Source: Flavobacterium sp. N502540
Lineage (GTDB): Bacteria > Bacteroidota > Bacteroidia > Flavobacteriales > Flavobacteriaceae
Assembly: GCF_025947365.1 (NCBI RefSeq)
Contig: NZ_CP110012.1
Location: forward strand, 1,674,001-1,738,000
Direction of reading: 5' to 3'
DNA length: 64,000 nt
Below, piece by piece: positions 34,426 to 43,343 of the stretch. The translations under genes were made by a program, and so were the position numbers. The notes below the pieces were generated by a model that saw only the letters and a list, made by a program, of their open reading frames with translations, was not told the origin of the DNA and searched no databases. Position 1 is the first letter of the stretch. Each line of letters opens with the position of its first letter.

Positions 34426-36003
34426 ATGGCGGAAATCAAACCTGCTGAAATTTCAGCAATATTAAGAAAGCAAGTAGAAGGTTTTGAATCTGGTGCTACG
34501 CTAGAGGAAGTAGGAACAGTACTTCAAGTTGGAGACGGTATTGCTCGTATTTACGGGCTATCGAATGTACAATATGGTGAGTTAGTTGAATTTGACAACG
34601 GACTTGAAGCTATTGTATTGAACCTTGAAGAAGACAACGTTGGTGTGGTACTTTTAGGACCATCAACTGGAATCAAAGAAGGATCAACAGCAAAAAGAAC
34701 GCAACGTATTGCTTCTCTTAAAGTAGGTGAGCAAATGGTAGGACGTGTAGTAAACACTCTTGGTTTTCCAATTGATGGAAAAGGACCAATTGGTGGAGAC
34801 TTATACGAAATGCCTTTAGAAAGAAAAGCACCTGGTGTTATCTTCCGTCAGCCGGTAACGGAGCCATTACAAACTGGAGTAAAAGCAGTTGATGCTATGA
34901 TCCCGGTTGGTCGTGGACAACGTGAGCTTGTAATTGGTGACCGTCAAACAGGTAAATCAACTGTTTGTATCGATACAATCTTAAATCAAAAAGAATTTTA
35001 CGATGCAGGTAAACCTGTATTCTGTATATATGTTGCAATTGGACAAAAAGCTTCAACTGTAGCAGGAATTGCTAAAATGTTAGAAGAGAAAGGTGCAATG
35101 GCTTATACAGTTATTGTTGCAGCTAATGCTTCTGACCCAGCTCCAATGCAAGTTTATGCTCCTTTCGCAGGTGCTGCAATTGGAGAATATTTTAGAGATT
35201 CAGGTCGTCCGGCTTTAATTGTTTATGACGATTTATCTAAACAAGCTGTTGCTTACCGTGAGGTTTCTCTTTTATTAAGAAGACCACCGGGACGTGAGGC
35301 TTATCCTGGAGACGTTTTCTACTTACACTCTCGTTTATTAGAGCGTGCTTGTAAAGTAATTGCTGATGACGGAATTGCTAAAAACATGAACGATTTACCA
35401 GATTCTATCAAGTCTATCGTAAAAGGTGGTGGTTCATTAACTGCATTACCAATTATCGAAACTCAGGCTGGTGACGTTTCTGCATATATCCCAACAAACG
35501 TAATTTCGATTACAGATGGTCAGATTTTCCTTGATGGAGATTTGTTCAACTCTGGAGTTCGTCCTGCGATCAACGTAGGTATCTCTGTATCTCGTGTTGG
35601 AGGTAATGCTCAGATTAAATCAATGAAAAAAGTTTCAGGAACTTTAAAATTAGACCAGGCTCAATTCCGTGAATTAGAAGCTTTCGCTAAATTTGGTTCT
35701 GACTTAGATTCAGTTACTTTAAACGTAATTGAAAAAGGAAAAAGAAACGTTGAAATCTTAAAACAAGGTTTAAATGATCCTTATCCTGTTGAAAATCAAG
35801 TAGCTATTATTTATGCAGGTTCTAAAAACTTATTAAGAAACGTACCTGTAAATAAAGTAAAAGAATTTGAAGCGGATTTCTTAGCTTACTTAAACAGCAA
35901 ACATAAAGATACGCTTAATGCGTTAAAAGCTGGTAAGTTAGATGACAACATTACTGATGTTATCGAAAAAGCAGCAAAAGAAATTTCAGCAAAATATAAC
36001 TAA
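34426..36003 (+). CDS. atpA: ATP synthase F1 subunit alpha
   Basis: A 525-residue non-catalytic nucleotide-binding subunit. The P-loop is GDRQTGKST (around residue 170), with [41 protein letters not shown] (split motif around the alpha signature) and [14 protein letters not shown]. Codon use is less AT-biased, as for a highly expressed gene. It is followed by an unusual repeat-filled gap before atpG. Confidence 0.98.
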   Translation: MAEIKPAEISAILRKQVEGFESGATLEEVGTVLQVGDGIARIYGLSNVQYGELVEFDNGLEAIVLNLEEDNVGVVLLGPSTGIKEGSTAKRTQRIASLKVGEQMVGRVVNTLGFPIDGKGPIGGDLYEMPLERKAPGVIFRQPVTEPLQTGVKAVDAMIPVGRGQRELVIGDRQTGKSTVCIDTILNQKEFYDAGKPVFCIYVAIGQKASTVAGIAKMLEEKGAMAYTVIVAANASDPAPMQVYAPFAGAAIGEYFRDSGRPALIVYDDLSKQAVAYREVSLLLRRPPGREAYPGDVFYLHSRLLERACKVIADDGIAKNMNDLPDSIKSIVKGGGSLTALPIIETQAGDVSAYIPTNVISITDGQIFLDGDLFNSGVRPAINVGISVSRVGGNAQIKSMKKVSGTLKLDQAQFRELEAFAKFGSDLDSVTLNVIEKGKRNVEILKQGLNDPYPVENQVAIIYAGSKNLLRNVPVNKVKEFEADFLAYLNSKHKDTLNALKAGKLDDNITDVIEKAAKEISAKYN

Positions 36004-36086
36004 TTAGATAATTAGTGAATTAGATAATTAGTGAATGTTCCGCATTTTTCTAATTATCTAATTTGCAAATTGTCACATTTTCTAAT
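36004..36086. repeat. TTAGATAATTAGTGAA tandem and inverted repeat between atpA and atpG
   Basis: Two exact tandem copies of a 16-nt unit (36004-36019 and 36020-36035) are followed by an inverted copy (CTAATTATCTAA, 36050-36061, pairing with 36020-36031) and a TTTGCAAATTGTCACATTTT tail. It fills the atpA-atpG gap within the operon and shares words with the repeat at 27198. Confidence 0.75.
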
Positions 36087-36092
36087 TAATAG

Positions 36093-36953
36093 ATGGCAAA
36101 TTTAAAGGAAATCCGTAATAGAATTACTTCCGTTTCATCGACGATGCAGATTACATCGGCTATGAAAATGGTTTCTGCTGCAAAGCTTAAGAAAGCACAA
36201 GATGCAATCACTGCGATGCGCCCTTATGCCGAGAAATTAACGGAGTTGTTGCAAAATCTTTCCGCTACACTTGATGGTGAAGTTGGAGGTGATTACACTA
36301 CTCAACGTGAAGTAAAAAAAGTATTGCTTGTAGCCATAACTTCAAACAGAGGTTTATGTGGTGCATTCAATTCTAACGTAATTAAAGAGGTTAAGAATCG
36401 TACCGAATTTTACGCAGGAAAACAAGTTGACGTTTTTGCTATTGGTAAAAAAGGAAATGATGTTTTAAGCAAAACGCATAAAGTACACGGTCATCATAAT
36501 GCAATTTTTGATCATTTAACTTTTGAAAATGTTGCCGGAATTGCTGATAACTTAACAGAGAAATTCCTTACTGGAGAGTACGACAGAATCGAATTGATCT
36601 ACAATCAGTTTAAAAATGCTGCGACTCAAATTGTTCAGACAGAACAGTTTTTACCGTTAGCTCCAATTAAATCTGATGCTGCAGTTTCTACAGGAGATTA
36701 CATTTTTGAACCTTCAAAAGAAGAAATCGTGTTGACTTTGATTCCTAAATCATTAAAAACACAATTATATAAAGGAATCCGCGATTCATTTGCTTCAGAA
36801 CACGGAGCACGTATGACAGCAATGCACAAAGCAACTGACAACGCAACTGAATTAAGAAACCAGTTGAAATTAACTTACAACAAAGCACGTCAGGCTGCTA
36901 TTACGAACGAGATCTTAGAAATCGTTGGTGGAGCGGAAGCTTTAAATGGATAA
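36093..36953 (+). CDS. atpG: ATP synthase F1 subunit gamma
   Basis: A 286-residue rotor shaft subunit with the paired terminal helices: N-terminal ANLKEIRNRITSVSSTMQIT and C-terminal LTYNKARQAAITNEILEIVG, plus the SNRGLCGAFNSNV segment of the central domain. It is the last ATP synthase gene here. The beta and epsilon genes are absent, as expected in Bacteroidota, where atpD-atpC lie elsewhere. A terminator follows. Confidence 0.96.
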   Translation: MANLKEIRNRITSVSSTMQITSAMKMVSAAKLKKAQDAITAMRPYAEKLTELLQNLSATLDGEVGGDYTTQREVKKVLLVAITSNRGLCGAFNSNVIKEVKNRTEFYAGKQVDVFAIGKKGNDVLSKTHKVHGHHNAIFDHLTFENVAGIADNLTEKFLTGEYDRIELIYNQFKNAATQIVQTEQFLPLAPIKSDAAVSTGDYIFEPSKEEIVLTLIPKSLKTQLYKGIRDSFASEHGARMTAMHKATDNATELRNQLKLTYNKARQAAITNEILEIVGGAEALNG

Positions 36954-36981
36954 GAAAATTTCAGTATAAGAAAAAGCAAAA

Positions 36982-37005
36982 GAGCCGGCATATCAATGTC
37001 GGCTC
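36982..37005 (+). terminator. Rho-independent terminator after atpG
   Basis: A 10-bp GC-rich stem with one G-U pair (36982-36991 with 36996-37005) and a 4-nt loop, followed by C and a run of six T. It ends the ATP synthase operon. Confidence 0.85.
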
Positions 37006-37044
37006 CTTTTTTATATATAGGGTTGTTATTTTTTAAAATGAAGC

Positions 37045-37101
37045 TTATAAAATGGTGATTCTCAATTTAGTAAAAAAGAGAGAATCAATACCATTTTATA
37101 A
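37045..37101. repeat. Imperfect inverted repeat in the long gap after atpG
   Basis: Arms 37045-37063 and about 37080-37101 are reverse complements apart from a 3-nt insertion in the right arm, forming a long AT-rich hairpin with a loop of about 16 nt. It belongs to the otherwise gene-free stretch 36954-37431, in which no credible coding frame is seen. Confidence 0.65.
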
Positions 37102-37111
37102 ATCACCAAGT

Positions 37112-37268
37112 GCTTTGTCTTTTCTGGGAACAAACTAGCTTTATTAGTCCCAATGCTCTGTTTTTTTGAGGGTTACATTTCAGCAGAATCAATCCCGTTG
37201 CTTTGTCTTTTATAGGAACAAACTAGCTTTATTTGTCCTCATGCTTTGCTTTTTTAAGGGTTGTATTC
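37112..37268. repeat. 88-bp-period degenerate direct repeat
   Basis: Two copies starting at 37112 and 37200 share GCTTTGTCTTTT, then GGAACAAACTAGCTTTATT, then TGTTTTTTT-like and AGGGTT words at matching positions. Each copy is about 70 nt, separated by a short unrelated stretch. No open frame spans them; they look like remains of a duplicated intergenic element. The remainder to 37431 is AT-rich DNA with nothing recognised. Confidence 0.65.
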
Positions 37269-37431
37269 TAGCTTTTCTCATTCCCTTTTTTACAAAGTTA
37301 CTATAGAACCGGTTTTAGAAATTTATATAATTTTCGAACTTTTTTATACATTTTACAGGTGAAGTTGTGGCTTAATTTTGTGAGGAGCAATGGAAAAAAT
37401 TGAGTATTTTTGAAATCTATTTTTTTAAACG

Positions 37432-37878
37432 ATGAAACTACAAGTACAAGAACTTACTACAGTTGAAGAAATGTTGGACCAAATTGAAACCATGCGATTT
37501 CTTTATCCAAATCTTTCAGTCGAAAAGTACGCAGCATATCTTTCAGAAATGGTTCCACATAACTACATCCAGATCGGAGTTTTTGAAGAGGGCGTTTGTT
37601 TAGGAATTACCGGTTGCTGGTCGGCTACCAAATTATGGACAGGTAAATATCTTGAAATAGACAATTTTGTCGTAAATCCGTACGTTAGATCAAAGGGAAT
37701 TGGCAAACTACTAACGGATTATATCGAACAGAAAGCCCTGGATTTAGATTGCAGCAGTATCGTTTTGGATGCTTTTACCGGAAATTTTGCCGCGCATCGT
37801 TTCTATTACAATCAGGGGTACGCGCCAAGAGGTTTTCATTTTGTTAAAATTTTGGACGAAGAAAAATTAACTCACTAA
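37432..37878 (+). CDS. GNAT-family N-acetyltransferase
   Basis: A 148-residue single-domain acetyltransferase. The acetyl-CoA motif A is IDNFVVNPYVRSKGIGKLLTDY, with the R/Q-X-X-G-X-G/A core as RSKGIGK, and motif B follows as VLDAFTGNFAAHRFYYNQGY. Such enzymes acetylate small molecules or proteins in the cytoplasm; the acceptor is not predictable. It is a single gene after the repeat-rich gap. Confidence 0.9.
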   Translation: MKLQVQELTTVEEMLDQIETMRFLYPNLSVEKYAAYLSEMVPHNYIQIGVFEEGVCLGITGCWSATKLWTGKYLEIDNFVVNPYVRSKGIGKLLTDYIEQKALDLDCSSIVLDAFTGNFAAHRFYYNQGYAPRGFHFVKILDEEKLTH

Positions 37879-37972
37879 AATTACAGCAAGTTCTTTTATT
37901 GAAGCGCAAAATCAATAATAAACCAAAGAATTGGTTATTTTTGTTTTATAAATTTTATTACACACATATATT

Positions 37973-39433
37973 TTGGGATTATATAAAAATCTATTCAAAC
38001 AAACGGCTATTTACGGACTAGCGACGGTTTTGCCGCGAATGCTGAGTTTTCTGTTAGTCAGATTGTACACAGGTATTTTACCAACTGCAGAATACGGTGA
38101 AGTTTCGATTGTTTTGTCCTGGATGGTTTTCTTTAATGTGGTACTTTCGTACGGAATGGAAACTGCATTTTTTAGGTTTTACAGTGCCGAAGACGATAAG
38201 AAAAATGTAATAGCTACCTCTACAATTTCAATATTCTGGTCGTCCATAATTTTCCTTTTTGCAGCCTTAATTTTTAGAAATACATTGGCAACTCTGGCCG
38301 AAGTAGATGTACAGTACATCACGTACACCGTATGGATCCTGGTTTTAGATGCCTTGGTTTTAATTCCTTTTTCTAAGTTAAGAGCCAATCAGCGGCCAAT
38401 GGTATATGCGGCCATTAAAATAGGTAACGTTATAATCAATCTATTACTGAATATATTTTTCCTGATGTACCTTCCTAAACTGGCAGCATCAAACCCTAAT
38501 TCTGTTTGGGATAATTTGTATGTCGAGAACTTCCAGATTGCTTATATTTTCATTGCAAATTTATTGGCGAGTTTAGCGACGTTTATCGTGCTTTCACCAA
38601 ACTATCTTTCGCTTGGACGAAAATTTGATCCTGTACTTTGGAAGAAAATGATGAAGTATGGTTTGCCTATTTTAGTGGCAGGACTTGCTTTCGCAGTTAA
38701 CGAGCATTTTGATAAAATTTTGCTGGGATATCTGTTACCGGAGAATCTTGCAAAATCTGAAGTTGGAGCGTATTCAGCCTGTTATAAATTAGGTTTGTTC
38801 ATGGTTTTATTTGCAACGGCGTTCAGATTAGGAATCGAACCCTTCTTTTTCAGTCATGCGAAAAACGAAAATGCACCTCAGACCTATGCCGTGATTACAA
38901 AATACTTCGTGATTTTAGGATCATTGATTTTATTGGGTGTTATTGTATTTGCAGACGTTTTAAAATATTTATTGCTGGATAATAAATCGTATTGGGAGGC
39001 CATGAAAGTGGTGCCGTTGATCATTTTGGCAAACTTCTTTTTAGGGATTTACAACAACTTATCGGTTTGGTATAAACTGACAGACAAAACACAAATTGGA
39101 GCCTATATCTCGATTGTGGGAGCCATCGTGACTTTGATTTTAAATTATGTTTTAATTCCAAAGTACAGTTACTACGGTTCTGCAATTGCGACTATTTCAG
39201 CGTACGGAAGTATGATGTTGATTTCGTATATTTTAGGAAACAGATACTATCCAATCCCTTATGATATGAACAAAATTGGAGCTTACTTAGGAATTTCAAT
39301 CGTATTTTCGGCTATCTCTTTTTATGGATTCAGAGAAAATTATTTCGTTGGAATCCCGTTGTTTTTGGGCTTTGTCTATTTTGTGTATCATAACGAAAAA
39401 CAAACAATCAAAGGAATGATGAATAAAAAGTAA
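37973..39433 (+). CDS. Polysaccharide flippase (MurJ/Wzx superfamily)
   Basis: A 486-residue protein with about 14 membrane helices, including an N-terminal KNLFKQTAIYGLATVLPRML segment and the polysaccharide-biosynthesis C-terminal domain. It is predicted to flip lipid-linked saccharides across the inner membrane. The start is the TTG at 37973, since no ATG precedes the first helix. It lies upstream of dut and a sugar nucleotidyltransferase and is only distantly similar to the flippase at 6551. Confidence 0.85.
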   Translation: MGLYKNLFKQTAIYGLATVLPRMLSFLLVRLYTGILPTAEYGEVSIVLSWMVFFNVVLSYGMETAFFRFYSAEDDKKNVIATSTISIFWSSIIFLFAALIFRNTLATLAEVDVQYITYTVWILVLDALVLIPFSKLRANQRPMVYAAIKIGNVIINLLLNIFFLMYLPKLAASNPNSVWDNLYVENFQIAYIFIANLLASLATFIVLSPNYLSLGRKFDPVLWKKMMKYGLPILVAGLAFAVNEHFDKILLGYLLPENLAKSEVGAYSACYKLGLFMVLFATAFRLGIEPFFFSHAKNENAPQTYAVITKYFVILGSLILLGVIVFADVLKYLLLDNKSYWEAMKVVPLIILANFFLGIYNNLSVWYKLTDKTQIGAYISIVGAIVTLILNYVLIPKYSYYGSAIATISAYGSMMLISYILGNRYYPIPYDMNKIGAYLGISIVFSAISFYGFRENYFVGIPLFLGFVYFVYHNEKQTIKGMMNKK

Positions 39434-39461
39434 TGGTACTTTTTAATCTTTTATAATAAAA

Positions 39462-39896
39462 ATGAAAATACAAATTATCAATAAATCACAGCACGCTTTA
39501 CCGAACTACGAAACGATAGCTTCGGCAGGAATGGATTTACGTGCCAATTTAACAGAAACTATTACGTTAAAACCCTTAGAACGAACCATTGTAAAAACGG
39601 GACTTTTTATAGAGTTACCTATTGGTTATGAAGCACAAGTAAGACCAAGAAGCGGACTGGCAGCCAAAAAAGGAGTAACTGTTTTAAACTCTCCGGGAAC
39701 TGTTGATGCAGATTATAGAGGTGAAATAGGGGTTATTTTAGTAAATTTATCCAACGAAGAATTTGTAATTGAAAATGGAGAGCGAATCGCACAACTGATA
39801 ATTGCAAAACACGAAAGAGCAGAATGGATAGAAGTTGAAGAGCTTTCTGAAACGTCAAGAGGAGAAGGCGGATTTGGCAGTACAGGAGTAAAATAG
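39462..39896 (+). CDS. dut: Deoxyuridine 5'-triphosphate nucleotidohydrolase (dUTPase)
   Basis: A 144-residue trimeric dUTPase that converts dUTP to dUMP, keeping uracil out of DNA. All five motifs are present: [37 protein letters not shown] and [10 protein letters not shown] (the last closing the active site). The length and order are standard. It lies between a flippase and a sugar nucleotidyltransferase, probably in one transcript. Confidence 0.97.
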   Translation: MKIQIINKSQHALPNYETIASAGMDLRANLTETITLKPLERTIVKTGLFIELPIGYEAQVRPRSGLAAKKGVTVLNSPGTVDADYRGEIGVILVNLSNEEFVIENGERIAQLIIAKHERAEWIEVEELSETSRGEGGFGSTGVK

Positions 39897-39974
39897 TTTT
39901 CAGTCACAGTCACAGTAATCCGTTTCTGTATCTTGCGATCTTAAAAATAAAATGAAAAGCGTTGTAATCTTTGC

Positions 39975-40010
39975 CAATAACCTTTTGCAAACTTTGCGGT
40001 TAAAATTTTT
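39975..40010. repeat. Fragment of a CTTTGCGGTTAAA-type intergenic repeat
   Basis: CTTTGCCAATAACCTTTTGC followed by AAACTTTGCGGTTAAAAT in the 205-nt gap between dut and the nucleotidyltransferase. I recognise this word as frequent in Flavobacterium intergenic DNA. A second GGTTAAAAT occurs at about 40036. Only a fragment is present. Confidence 0.35.
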
Positions 40011-40101
40011 TAAGTTACAGAATAAATAACCGTTACGGTTAAAATCAAGAACCAAACTAAGAGGATTTTTGAAATCTTCCCATTAAAATAAATAAAAAAA
40101 A

Positions 40102-41118
40102 ATGAAGATAATCGTTCCAATGGCGGGTCGTGGATCAAGACTTAGACCACATACTTTAACAGTTCCAAAACCATTAATTCCAGTTGCAGGTAAATCGATC
40201 GTGCACCGATTGGTGGAAGACATTGCCAAAATTTTAAAAGAACCTATTGAAGAGGTTGCTTTTATTTTAGGAGACCCGGCTTTTTTTGGAGACGATCTTG
40301 TAGCAAGTTTAGAAGAACTGGCTGGAAGTTTAGGCGCTAAAGCTTCAATCTATCGTCAGGATTTACCTTTAGGGACAGGTCACGCGATTATGTGTGCCAA
40401 AGAATCTTTATCAGGTCCGGCAGTAATTGCTTATGCAGATACTTTAATCAGAGCCGATTTTGAATTAGATCCTTCTGCCGATGCCGTTATTTGGGTGAAA
40501 CAAGTGGATCAGCCGGAAGCATTTGGGGTTGTAAAATTAAATACTAATAATGAAATTATAGAATTAGTAGAAAAACCAAAAGAATTTGTGAGTGACTTAG
40601 CAGTTATTGGAATCTATTATTTTAAAGAAGTAGGTGATTTGAAAAAGGAACTTCAGGGAGTTTTGGATAATAATATTCAAAATGGTGGAGAATATCAGAT
40701 CAACGACGGTATCAAAGCCATGATGGCGAACGGTAAAATTTTTAAAACCGGAAGTGTGGATGAATGGATGGATTGCGGAAATAAAGATGTTACTGTTGAA
40801 ACAAATTCAAGAATGTTAGGGTTTTTACACAATGACGGGGAGCATTTAGTAGATTACGATGTGAAACTTGAAAACTCAACCATCATTCCACCGTGTTATA
40901 TTGGCGAAAATGTAGTGTTGAAAAACACAACAGTTGGTCCAAATGTATCCATTGGTAAAGGTTGTCACGTTACAGACAGTACAATTAGCAACAGTTTAAT
41001 ACAATCCTATTCTCAAATAAAAAATGCACAGCTTGACAATGCAATGATTGGAAATCATGTGGTTTATGATGGTAAGTTTAGCAGTGTCAGCATTGGAGAT
41101 TATTCAGTTTTAGAATAG
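40102..41118 (+). CDS. Sugar-1-phosphate nucleotidyltransferase
   Basis: A 338-residue enzyme of the NDP-sugar pyrophosphorylase family. The nucleotide loop is VPMAGRGSRLRPHTLTVPKP (residues 4-23), the LPLGTGHAIMCAKE and AYADTLIRADF segments bind sugar phosphate and metal, and the C-terminus from about residue 255 has hexapeptide beta-helix turns (NTTVGPNVSIGKGCHVTDS). It makes an activated sugar for glycans. Glucose-1-phosphate thymidylyl- or uridylyltransferase-like activity is likely, but the exact NTP and sugar are unresolved. It leads an operon with the TPR, DUF4292 and EnvC-type genes. Confidence 0.88.
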   Translation: MKIIVPMAGRGSRLRPHTLTVPKPLIPVAGKSIVHRLVEDIAKILKEPIEEVAFILGDPAFFGDDLVASLEELAGSLGAKASIYRQDLPLGTGHAIMCAKESLSGPAVIAYADTLIRADFELDPSADAVIWVKQVDQPEAFGVVKLNTNNEIIELVEKPKEFVSDLAVIGIYYFKEVGDLKKELQGVLDNNIQNGGEYQINDGIKAMMANGKIFKTGSVDEWMDCGNKDVTVETNSRMLGFLHNDGEHLVDYDVKLENSTIIPPCYIGENVVLKNTTVGPNVSIGKGCHVTDSTISNSLIQSYSQIKNAQLDNAMIGNHVVYDGKFSSVSIGDYSVLE

Positions 41119-41167
41119 ATTATCAGTTGGAATAGATTCGTTTTTGTTTAAAAATAAATTTAAAAAA

Positions 41168-42520
41168 ATGATACAAAAAGGAGTTATCGCAATTTTATTT
41201 TTCGTTTTGCTTGGCAATCCCATTTCGGTTATGGCTCAAACAGAGCCGGAAGATATTGCTATGGCAATCGATGAGTATCAGGATGCTTTTTATGAATCGT
41301 TGAAACAAAAAGGAATTGAAAATTATGATAAGGCCATCACTTCATTACAAAAGTGTATCAAGCTAAAACCCAATGATGCGGTAGCTTATTTTGAACTAGG
41401 AAAAAATTATCTGTCCTTAAAAGATTATCGAGGCGCGCAGGATTCGTTTGAAAAAGCGACTCAGCTTGATCCTAAAAATAAATGGTATTGGTTGGGAATT
41501 TATGACGTAAGTTATGAAACCAAAAATTATCCTTTAGCAATTGAAACCATTCAGAAAATAATGGTTTTTGATGAAGAGTACAAAGATGATTTGATTTCGC
41601 TGTATATGATCACCAATCAGTTTGACAAAGCGTTGGTGGCGATCAATGAAATGAATGAGAAGTATGGGAAATCAGAAGATCGTGATCGCTATAGATTGCA
41701 AATCTTATCTCAGGGGAAATATCAAAATGCAGAAATTGATAATTTGATTGAGCAGATAAAGCAGCATCCAAAAGAAGAATCAAATTATGTAAATCTGATT
41801 TTTTTATATTCAAAATCAGAAGAAACAGATAAGGCGCTAAATGTTGCGAAACAACTGGCAAAGGAAATTCCAACTTCAGAATGGGCGCAGGTAAGTTTGT
41901 TTAAAGTGTATCTGGACGGCAATCAGGCTGATAAAGCGATTAAGGCAATGAATGTAATTTTGGGAAGTTCAAAAATTGATTCCAAAATAAAACATCGTAC
42001 CTTAAATGAGTTTTTGATCTATACGAACAAAAATCCACAGTATGCTCCAGATTTAGAGAAAGCCATTTCGTATTTTGATAACGATCCTAATGTGGATGTG
42101 GCCAAAGAAATTGGAAAATTCTATCACAGTAAAGGTCAGTTTGAAAATGCGATTAAATATTATGAAAAAGATTTAAAAGCCAATTCAGTAACAGACCGTG
42201 AAACCAATTTGCTTTTGCTTGAAGCATATGCTCAGACGAAACAATTTGAGCCAATGACAAAAAGAGCGATGAACATGATTGAGGTTTATCCAAGTCAGCC
42301 GCAGTTTTATTATTATGCCGGTTTAGGAAACAATCAGTTAAAGCAATTTAAAAACGCAAAAACCGTTTTAGAAATAGGACTCGATTATGTGGTAGAGGAC
42401 AAAACACTAGAGGCAAATTTTAATATTCAGTTGGGAGAGGCTTACAATGGATTGGGAGATGCAAAGAAAAAAGAGGAATACTTTTTGAAGGCAAATGAAT
42501 TATTAAAGAAAAAAAAGTAA
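41168..42520 (+). CDS. Exported tetratricopeptide repeat protein
   Basis: A protein of 450 residues from the ATG at 41168; an upstream TTG at 41144 would add eight basic residues and is less likely. A signal peptide (VIAILFFVLLGNPISVMAQ) is followed by TPR units, for example KAITSLQKCIKLKPNDAVAY and GAQDSFEKATQLDPKNKWYW, and more near the C-terminus. TPR proteins scaffold envelope complexes. Its place between a sugar nucleotidyltransferase and DUF4292/EnvC genes suggests an envelope assembly role. Confidence 0.82.
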   Translation: MIQKGVIAILFFVLLGNPISVMAQTEPEDIAMAIDEYQDAFYESLKQKGIENYDKAITSLQKCIKLKPNDAVAYFELGKNYLSLKDYRGAQDSFEKATQLDPKNKWYWLGIYDVSYETKNYPLAIETIQKIMVFDEEYKDDLISLYMITNQFDKALVAINEMNEKYGKSEDRDRYRLQILSQGKYQNAEIDNLIEQIKQHPKEESNYVNLIFLYSKSEETDKALNVAKQLAKEIPTSEWAQVSLFKVYLDGNQADKAIKAMNVILGSSKIDSKIKHRTLNEFLIYTNKNPQYAPDLEKAISYFDNDPNVDVAKEIGKFYHSKGQFENAIKYYEKDLKANSVTDRETNLLLLEAYAQTKQFEPMTKRAMNMIEVYPSQPQFYYYAGLGNNQLKQFKNAKTVLEIGLDYVVEDKTLEANFNIQLGEAYNGLGDAKKKEEYFLKANELLKKKK

Positions 42521-42534
42521 AAGATTAAGTCCAG

Positions 42535-43320
42535 ATGAAAAAGTATATAGCGATAGCGATATTGTCCGTTTTTATGATTTCTTGTAAATCAAAGGCGGTT
42601 GCAGTGCAGAACAATACCAGTGAAGTAAAAGAAATTACTCCCAAAGAAGAAAAAAAAGTAATAGAGAATCACTACAACAATAAGTTAGATTTTTCAACGC
42701 TGTATGTAAAAGCCGGTGCGAGATATGTTGACGATAAACAAAGTCAGAATGTTACGGCTGAGATTAAAATTGAAAAAGACAAACAAATTTTAGTAAGTGT
42801 TCGTTTCCTTGGTATTACTATGGCAAAAGCTTTGATTACGCCAACAGCAGTAAGCTACTACGAAAAAATAAACGGGACCTATTACGAAGGCGATTTTACA
42901 AGTCTAAGTAAATGGCTGGGAACAGAACTGGATTACAGTAAAGTTCAGAATCTATTGATTGGTGAAGCCTTAGATGATTTGAGAAAAGGAAAATATGCAC
43001 AAACGATAGTAGATAATCTTTTTCGATTAGAAGATGAAAAAGATTCTAATTTGAAAAAATCATTCTATTTGGATCCTGAAAAATACCTGCTGCAAAAAGA
43101 AGAGATCTCACAGCCATCAGAAAACAGATTCTTGCAGATTTCCTATGCCGACAGTAAAGTTTTCAATCAGGGAATACTTCCAACAAGTATTGAAATCAGT
43201 GCAGTTCAGCCAAAAGGAAAAACAAATATTAGTTTAAATTACAATACGATTTCGTTTAACGAAGAACTTTCTTTTCCTTACAGTGTGCCAAGCGGTTATA
43301 AGAAAGTTATAATTAAGTAA
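42535..43320 (+). CDS. DUF4292 lipoprotein
   Basis: A 261-residue lipoprotein with a signal peptide ending at a lipobox (FMISC, Cys17). It is recognised as DUF4292, a Bacteroidota family whose beta-rich body resembles LolA/LolB-type half-barrels; that structural link is from memory and not certain. Segments include FLGITMAKALITPTAVSYY and YYEGDFTSLSKWLGTELDYS. It stands 14 nt after the TPR gene and 2 nt before the EnvC-type gene (its TTG), a conserved arrangement hinting at lipid or lipoprotein trafficking. Confidence 0.8.
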   Translation: MKKYIAIAILSVFMISCKSKAVAVQNNTSEVKEITPKEEKKVIENHYNNKLDFSTLYVKAGARYVDDKQSQNVTAEIKIEKDKQILVSVRFLGITMAKALITPTAVSYYEKINGTYYEGDFTSLSKWLGTELDYSKVQNLLIGEALDDLRKGKYAQTIVDNLFRLEDEKDSNLKKSFYLDPEKYLLQKEEISQPSENRFLQISYADSKVFNQGILPTSIEISAVQPKGKTNISLNYNTISFNEELSFPYSVPSGYKKVIIK

Positions 43321-43343
43321 ATTTGCAAAAAGAAAATATAAAC

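Noticed and set aside
36982..37300. CRISPR array in the repeat-rich gap after atpG
   Set aside because: Only two degenerate copies with a period of 88 and no regular short repeats or spacers; no cas genes are in the window.
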